Below are positions 5,475 to 8,493 of a stretch of 8,493 nucleotides of DNA, one piece after another. This DNA is from Candidatus Wolfebacteria bacterium (GTDB taxonomy: Bacteria > Patescibacteriota > Minisyncoccia > UBA6257 > UBA9933). Location: positions 1 to 8,493 of the forward strand of contig JAPLZW010000099.1 in assembly GCA_026394835.1 (NCBI GenBank), read 5' to 3'. Numbering within the stretch: position 1 is the first letter of the stretch; the number at the start of each line of letters is the position of its first letter. The notes beneath the pieces are model-generated. The model did not search any database, had not been told where the DNA came from, and was given only the letters and a program-made list of their open reading frames with translations. Made by a program: the position numbers and the translations under genes.

Positions 5475-6032
5475 TTATTTTTTACTAATTTTAGAAAAGC
5501 TTCTCATAGCAGATCTTAATTTGGGAGCAAACTCTTTGTTCATGGCTACTTTTACTTGTGAAAAATGTTCCCTTAGATAAGCTTCTTGCTCAGAGGCAAG
5601 CTCGGCCAACGTCTTCCCCTTTCGGGACATCATCATATCTTCAATAATAAATCCTTTCATTCCACTGCCTGATTTATAAACAGATCTCAATTCTTTTTTA
5701 AGCGCTTTTGTATCTATTCCATACCTTAGAATGCTGTGCACAACCTGGTTCCGTTTTTTGCGATATTGAGACAAGCTTTCGTAAAGCTGCTTGGGAATTT
5801 TCCCAGCTATATATAAATCATCAATTAATCGCGCCAGTTCAAATCTCTTATATTTTTTACTCAACTCGATGGAAGAATAAAAATGGGGTTTTAGTTTTTC
5901 CTCGGCATACTCCTTCACGACCGCTTCGACCAAACACGATTGTATCAAAAAAGCTTGTAGATACTCTCCTTCTTTATAAGCAGACTCGGCTTTGTTAACC
6001 AAAACTCTATAATTCTTATCTCTCTCAATCAT
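5475..6032 (-). CDS. HEPN-like domain protein, function unknown
   Basis: A soluble, largely helical protein of 185 residues that I do not recognise as a named family. It carries the Rx4H signature of HEPN domains, R94-N95-QVV-H99 within YRKKRNQVVH, with the polar residue after Arg that is common in RNase-active HEPN proteins. The earlier helix EGEYLQAFLIQSCLVEAVVKE (about 21-41) resembles the first HEPN helices. HEPN proteins are often ribonucleases of toxin-antitoxin or defence systems, though many are of unknown role. The C-terminal 60 residues are charged and helical, probably an extension. The gene overlaps the preceding membrane protein gene by ATGA, so the two are likely translated in a coupled way, and a strong terminator follows. 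The HEPN assignment rests on one motif and the helical context. Confidence 0.6.
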   Translation of the reverse strand: MIERDKNYRVLVNKAESAYKEGEYLQAFLIQSCLVEAVVKEYAEEKLKPHFYSSIELSKKYKRFELARLIDDLYIAGKIPKQLYESLSQYRKKRNQVVHSILRYGIDTKALKKELRSVYKSGSGMKGFIIEDMMMSRKGKTLAELASEQEAYLREHFSQVKVAMNKEFAPKLRSAMRSFSKISKK

Positions 6033-6253
6033 AGCTCTATATTTTTTAAATAATCGCTGTATGACTTAGGGCGATTGTGATTAGCCCAAAGAGCAAGAGA
6101 AAAAACACCAAGTAGGGATAAATAAAAACCAAAATCAGTACACCGAGCATCCAAAGCTACGTAAATTCCTCCAAAAAGAATTATAGCCGGTAAAAAATTC
6201 CACCTAAGTAAATATCTTAAATATTCTATTTTATTTAATAAACTCTCTTTCAT
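6029..6253 (-). CDS. Small two-helix membrane protein, function unknown
   Basis: A protein of 74 residues with two predicted membrane helices, about 19-35 (FLPAIILFGGIYVAL) and about 41-58 (FGFYLSLLGVFSLALW), joined by a short turn with DARCTD. The N-terminal part (KESLLNKIEYLRYLLRW) is amphipathic and positively charged, which places both ends in the cytoplasm by the positive-inside rule. I do not recognise a family. It starts 3 bases after the stop of the sunset domain gene and overlaps the HEPN-like gene by 4 bases, so all three are probably co-transcribed. A membrane partner or inhibitor of the HEPN-like protein is conceivable from the context alone. Confidence 0.65.
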   Translation of the reverse strand: MKESLLNKIEYLRYLLRWNFLPAIILFGGIYVALDARCTDFGFYLSLLGVFSLALWANHNRPKSYSDYLKNIEL

Positions 6254-6256
6254 AGA

Positions 6257-6613
6257 TTAGGGACAATTCTTAGCTTTTCTCCAGCCGGCGGCAGTGGCTT
6301 CTTGCTCAAAGCAAAACCATTTTTCGCCCGCACTCGTATCAATTACAGTTTTCTCATACGATCCGCAGCCCGGCATATGATAGATTTTTCCGCTTGAACT
6401 TATATTTCCTTTGATAAGGCAATTGGAATTTGGACTCTGTGCGGACTTAACGTTTGAATCTGAACCGCTCAAACTATCGAAAATATTTGACCGAGCACCA
6501 GATGACTCACTAATTGGAGCCGGAGTACGAGAAAAATACAAAGCGCCTCCGATTATCACCGCGCCGACCAATATCGCAAGCACTGTTTTATTTTTCGTAT
6601 AAAATTCATTCAT
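6257..6613 (-). CDS. Membrane-anchored sunset domain protein
   Basis: A protein of 118 residues: short cytoplasmic start, one membrane helix (about 10-27, VLAILVGAVIIGGALYF), a Ser/Pro-rich extracytoplasmic linker (about 30-64), then a sunset domain (about 65-118). The domain shows the family pattern IKGNIS..GKIYHMPGC (67-83), YEKTVID (86-92), EKWFC (97-101) and EATAAGWRKAK (105-115). Cysteines at 65, 83, 101 and 117 may form two disulfides outside the membrane. Sunset domains are common in CPR bacteria and are often found at the ends of secreted or nuclease-like proteins; their function is not established as far as I know. First gene of the three-gene unit ending at 5475. No Shine-Dalgarno; the next in-frame Met is much later, so the start is sound. 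Confidence 0.85.
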   Translation of the reverse strand: MNEFYTKNKTVLAILVGAVIIGGALYFSRTPAPISESSGARSNIFDSLSGSDSNVKSAQSPNSNCLIKGNISSSGKIYHMPGCGSYEKTVIDTSAGEKWFCFEQEATAAGWRKAKNCP

Positions 6614-6657
6614 GGATGTTAATAATTTTTTACAAAAAAACCGAGCGGCCTTAATTT

Positions 6658-6780
6658 TTATTTTTTACAGGAATTCTTTGCAAAGCGTGAAATAGCTGAT
6701 ACATACTGGTATCCTGCTTCTAACTCCATAGATTTTACCCCCACCCAACAAGAGTAATTCTTATCAGCCGCGGGGCGCAT
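6658..6780 (-). CDS. Possible 40-residue small protein
   Basis: An open frame of 40 codons fills most of the 210-base spacer between the kinase-like gene and the sunset domain gene. It begins MRPAADKNYSCWVGVKS and ends RFAKNSCKK. An in-frame stop lies directly before the ATG and there is no Shine-Dalgarno. The composition (two Cys, two Trp/Tyr-rich stretches, mixed charge) looks protein-like rather than random AT-rich translation, and it is on the same strand as its neighbours. I do not recognise it; it could equally be the remnant tail of a lost gene or chance. The rest of the spacer shows no convincing promoter or terminator. Confidence 0.3.
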   Translation of the reverse strand: MRPAADKNYSCWVGVKSMELEAGYQYVSAISRFAKNSCKK

Positions 6781-6823
6781 TTATTTACTAAAATCATAAG
6801 CCTTTTTCGAGTTGAGTCAAATT

Positions 6824-7849
6824 TTACTTAATAATACTTAAATTCGGGATCTTTCTCCTTAAAAGTTCCCAATGTGCTTCAGCTTCTTCTTTTTTTTCAA
6901 GCAAACCGCTATCACGATAAGATGTAAAAATATATCCAGCACGTAAAAAGGCGTTGAAAATCAGATAAAACTCCAGGAGCTCTCTGTCCACATCAATAAT
7001 CCCATAATAATCTTTATATCCCTGGAGCAGGGCCTCGGAATATTTTTCGCCGGCGAAAACCAAAGTATCGGTATATAGCCGAGTAATCACATAAGACGGT
7101 TCAACTATGCCCCACTCAATTTTAGGCAAATAAACGTATATAAATAAAAGCTCTTTGTTAATATAGAAAGCTTTATCAGAATGGTTATCTATGGTAAAAA
7201 TAAAATCTTTCTCCGTAATCTTTGTCAATTTTCCTTTAATAGTCTCACGATAATCACTCAGTGCTGGGCACACCTTTTCGCTATCATCAAGAGAAATAAG
7301 TGGCGCAGCCATAGATCCAAAATGGCGGACGCCATCAATGAAAGATGCCAAAACTTCATAATAATTTTTACTAGTTTTCGGTTTTTGGGGATACTCAGCC
7401 ACAAGTTTAGTCATTTTGTAACCGATAGACCGCAATTCATCTTCATTGAGCGCCTTCTGCCTCAATAAATGAGTTAGATTTTTCTTTTCGTCAACGCGGC
7501 TCATCTGAATTACCAAATCATAACCCGGCTCGTCTTTCGGCTTTAATTCCACATGCTCCCCGTTTACGTAGATACTTAAAAGAGCATTATAAATTTCTTT
7601 GCTGAAATAATTATTAAAAGAGAAATCATTTTCGTAAAAATGCTGCCTTATATCATCATCCGATAAGTCAAGGGAATTTTTATTAAAAGAATCGTTATCT
7701 TTCCGATAAAGCTTATAAACCGTCTTGGGAAAAAGAAATATATGAGAAATTCCGGTCATTAAGCATTCCGGCTTCACTCCCGGTTCAACTAAGCCCTTCA
7801 CCCGCCCCTGCTTAAAAGCTTCTATGATTCTCTCGTCAAGATTACTCAT
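6824..7849 (-). CDS. COG2187-type aminoglycoside phosphotransferase-like protein, probably degenerate kinase
   Basis: A 341-residue protein with the kinase-like fold of the COG2187 phosphotransferase-related family. Shared landmarks: SHIFLFPKTVYKLYR (35-49), holding the ATP-site Lys at 46; LDLSDDDIRQHFYENDFSFN (60-79), matching the family's LDFSTLEKRRxFCExEL segment; VIQMSRV (113-119); and LLEFYLIFNAFLRAGYIF (291-308), matching the conserved C-terminal helix. The catalytic loop normally reads HGDLHxxN; here it is HSDKAFYI (223-230), with His and Asp kept but Asn replaced. The metal-binding Asp that normally precedes the IEF triplet aligns with Pro242 (IEW at 244-246). Loss of both residues suggests a pseudokinase or an altered chemistry. 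Substrate unknown. It overlaps the histidine phosphatase gene by ATGA, so the two are co-translated and may act together. Confidence 0.7.
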   Translation of the reverse strand: MSNLDERIIEAFKQGRVKGLVEPGVKPECLMTGISHIFLFPKTVYKLYRKDNDSFNKNSLDLSDDDIRQHFYENDFSFNNYFSKEIYNALLSIYVNGEHVELKPKDEPGYDLVIQMSRVDEKKNLTHLLRQKALNEDELRSIGYKMTKLVAEYPQKPKTSKNYYEVLASFIDGVRHFGSMAAPLISLDDSEKVCPALSDYRETIKGKLTKITEKDFIFTIDNHSDKAFYINKELLFIYVYLPKIEWGIVEPSYVITRLYTDTLVFAGEKYSEALLQGYKDYYGIIDVDRELLEFYLIFNAFLRAGYIFTSYRDSGLLEKKEEAEAHWELLRRKIPNLSIIK

Positions 7850-8493
7850 GATTCTTCGCCAAGTATTTCAAACGCCTTTTTCTCATTATCGAAAAGCACC
7901 TCCTTTGTCTGGCCGCGAAAAGTTATCATCATTGGAATTTTTTTACCTTCTTCCGTTCCTTTCAATAAAGTAATTTGTATCATTTCGCCAGTCCTTAACT
8001 GGTCCGCATCATCTCTGTCCAAATCAAAAAGTTTCCTTACTATATGGTTCAAAAATTCAAAATGGGAAACCGCCACGAGGTGTGGAATTCTATCTTGGTG
8101 CTCACTCCTATACTTCTCCATAAACCCGGCCAGATGGCCCAAACCACTCATGCTTCTTTTTTCCACGTTTGATTTCGGCTCCCAAACGTCCGGCATCATC
8201 TCAAAACGCGGATCTGAAACATACGCCTTATCAACTTTGGGAATATTATTCCCTACTCCCGGTCCTAAAATTTCATCCAATATTTGTCTTGCCTTTGCCC
8301 AGTCCCTCACCTCGACAGACCTCATTGATTTTAAAATTCTACCTCCTTCTTCAACGCCTAATTCGCGCCTGATTATATCGGCGCTTCCCCTTGCTCTCGC
8401 TTTCGGCGAAGAAGCTATTAAAACATCATCTTCGGGCTTTATCCTTTCTTTTATTTCCTTTGCGCTTTTCGCAACCTGCTCCTTACCTAAATC
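7846..8493 (-). CDS. Histidine phosphatase superfamily protein, 5' end outside the window
   Basis: The frame is open from base 8493, so the true start and the first catalytic RHG motif lie beyond the window; 215 codons are visible. The visible start, DLGKEQVAKSAKEIKERIKP, followed by VLIASSPKARARGSADIIRREL, matches the phosphoglycerate mutase-like pattern 'LTxxGxxQAxxL ... SSPLxRAxxTAxII'. The second catalytic His sits in HLVAVSHFEFLNHIV, in place of the usual VSHGGxIR. This clan (branch 1) transfers or hydrolyses phosphate through a phosphohistidine; members include mutases, sugar phosphatases and SixA-type protein phosphatases. The substrate cannot be told here. An internal ATG at 8325 should not be taken as the start, because conserved family sequence lies upstream of it. 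It ends in a 4-base overlap with the kinase-like gene. Confidence 0.8.
   Translation of the reverse strand, partial: DLGKEQVAKSAKEIKERIKPEDDVLIASSPKARARGSADIIRRELGVEEGGRILKSMRSVEVRDWAKARQILDEILGPGVGNNIPKVDKAYVSDPRFEMMPDVWEPKSNVEKRSMSGLGHLAGFMEKYRSEHQDRIPHLVAVSHFEFLNHIVRKLFDLDRDDADQLRTGEMIQITLLKGTEEGKKIPMMITFRGQTKEVLFDNEKKAFEILGEES

Noticed and set aside
6636..6656. Minus-strand terminator before the sunset gene (GC-rich CCGCTCGG followed by seven T)
   Set aside because: The T-run is good but the stem is only 3 bp, too weak to call.
6655..6683. Promoter for the sunset gene (TTGCAA, 17 bases, TAAAAA)
   Set aside because: The -10 match is poor and the bases lie in an A/T-rich stretch where such matches arise by chance.
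7846..8325. Taking the ATG at 8325 as the start of the histidine phosphatase
   Set aside because: The frame stays open to 8493 and the upstream residues match conserved histidine phosphatase sequence, so the gene begins outside the window.
1..8493. tRNA, rRNA or CRISPR array
   Set aside because: No cloverleaf, rRNA-like stretch or regularly spaced identical repeats were seen; the 7-bp arrays are too short-period for CRISPR.

Overview
The window looks like a chromosomal segment of a Candidate Phyla Radiation (Patescibacteria, probably Parcubacteria-like) bacterium. The reasons are moderate GC with AT-rich spacers, a compact dcw (division and cell wall) cluster without murE between ftsI and murF, a C-terminal sunset domain protein, a stand-alone GIY-YIG mini-gene lodged in a housekeeping operon, and very few Shine-Dalgarno sequences. 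This placement is inference; there is no rRNA or ribosomal protein gene to confirm it. TGA is used as a stop (ATGA overlaps), so the code appears standard. Every gene I can support lies on the minus strand, so the order of transcription runs from high to low coordinates.

Right end (8493 to 6824): a histidine phosphatase (5' end outside the window) overlaps by ATGA a COG2187-type aminoglycoside-phosphotransferase-like protein. The latter keeps the fold landmarks but seems to have lost two catalytic residues. A 210-base spacer follows with one possible 40-codon gene. Next comes a tight three-gene unit (6613 to 5475): a membrane-anchored sunset domain protein, a small two-helix membrane protein, and a HEPN-like protein with an Rx4H motif. 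It ends at a clear rho-independent terminator (5371-5392).

Middle (5474 to 5015): a 460-base gene-free control region ahead of mraZ. It holds the terminator, an inverted pair of 7-bp-periodic arrays, between them a cluster of TGG direct repeats at exact 10-bp spacing (probable MraZ operator, which also reads as DnaA-box-like 9-mers), a long hairpin, and a second heptad array pair next to mraZ.

Left half (5014 to 1): the dcw cluster mraZ, rsmH, ftsL-like, [GIY-YIG cassette], ftsI and a murF-like ligase running off the left edge. MraZ would control the cluster, RsmH methylates 16S rRNA, the FtsL-like protein and FtsI act in septal peptidoglycan synthesis, and the Mur ligase makes the precursor. 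Two features stand out. The GIY-YIG gene sits between ftsL and ftsI inside 21-bp inverted repeats (20/21 match) that abut the gene, flanked in turn by two AT-rich hairpins, so it looks like an inserted element. In addition, rsmH carries two in-frame GC-rich palindromic insertions that share an 11-mer in opposite orientation.
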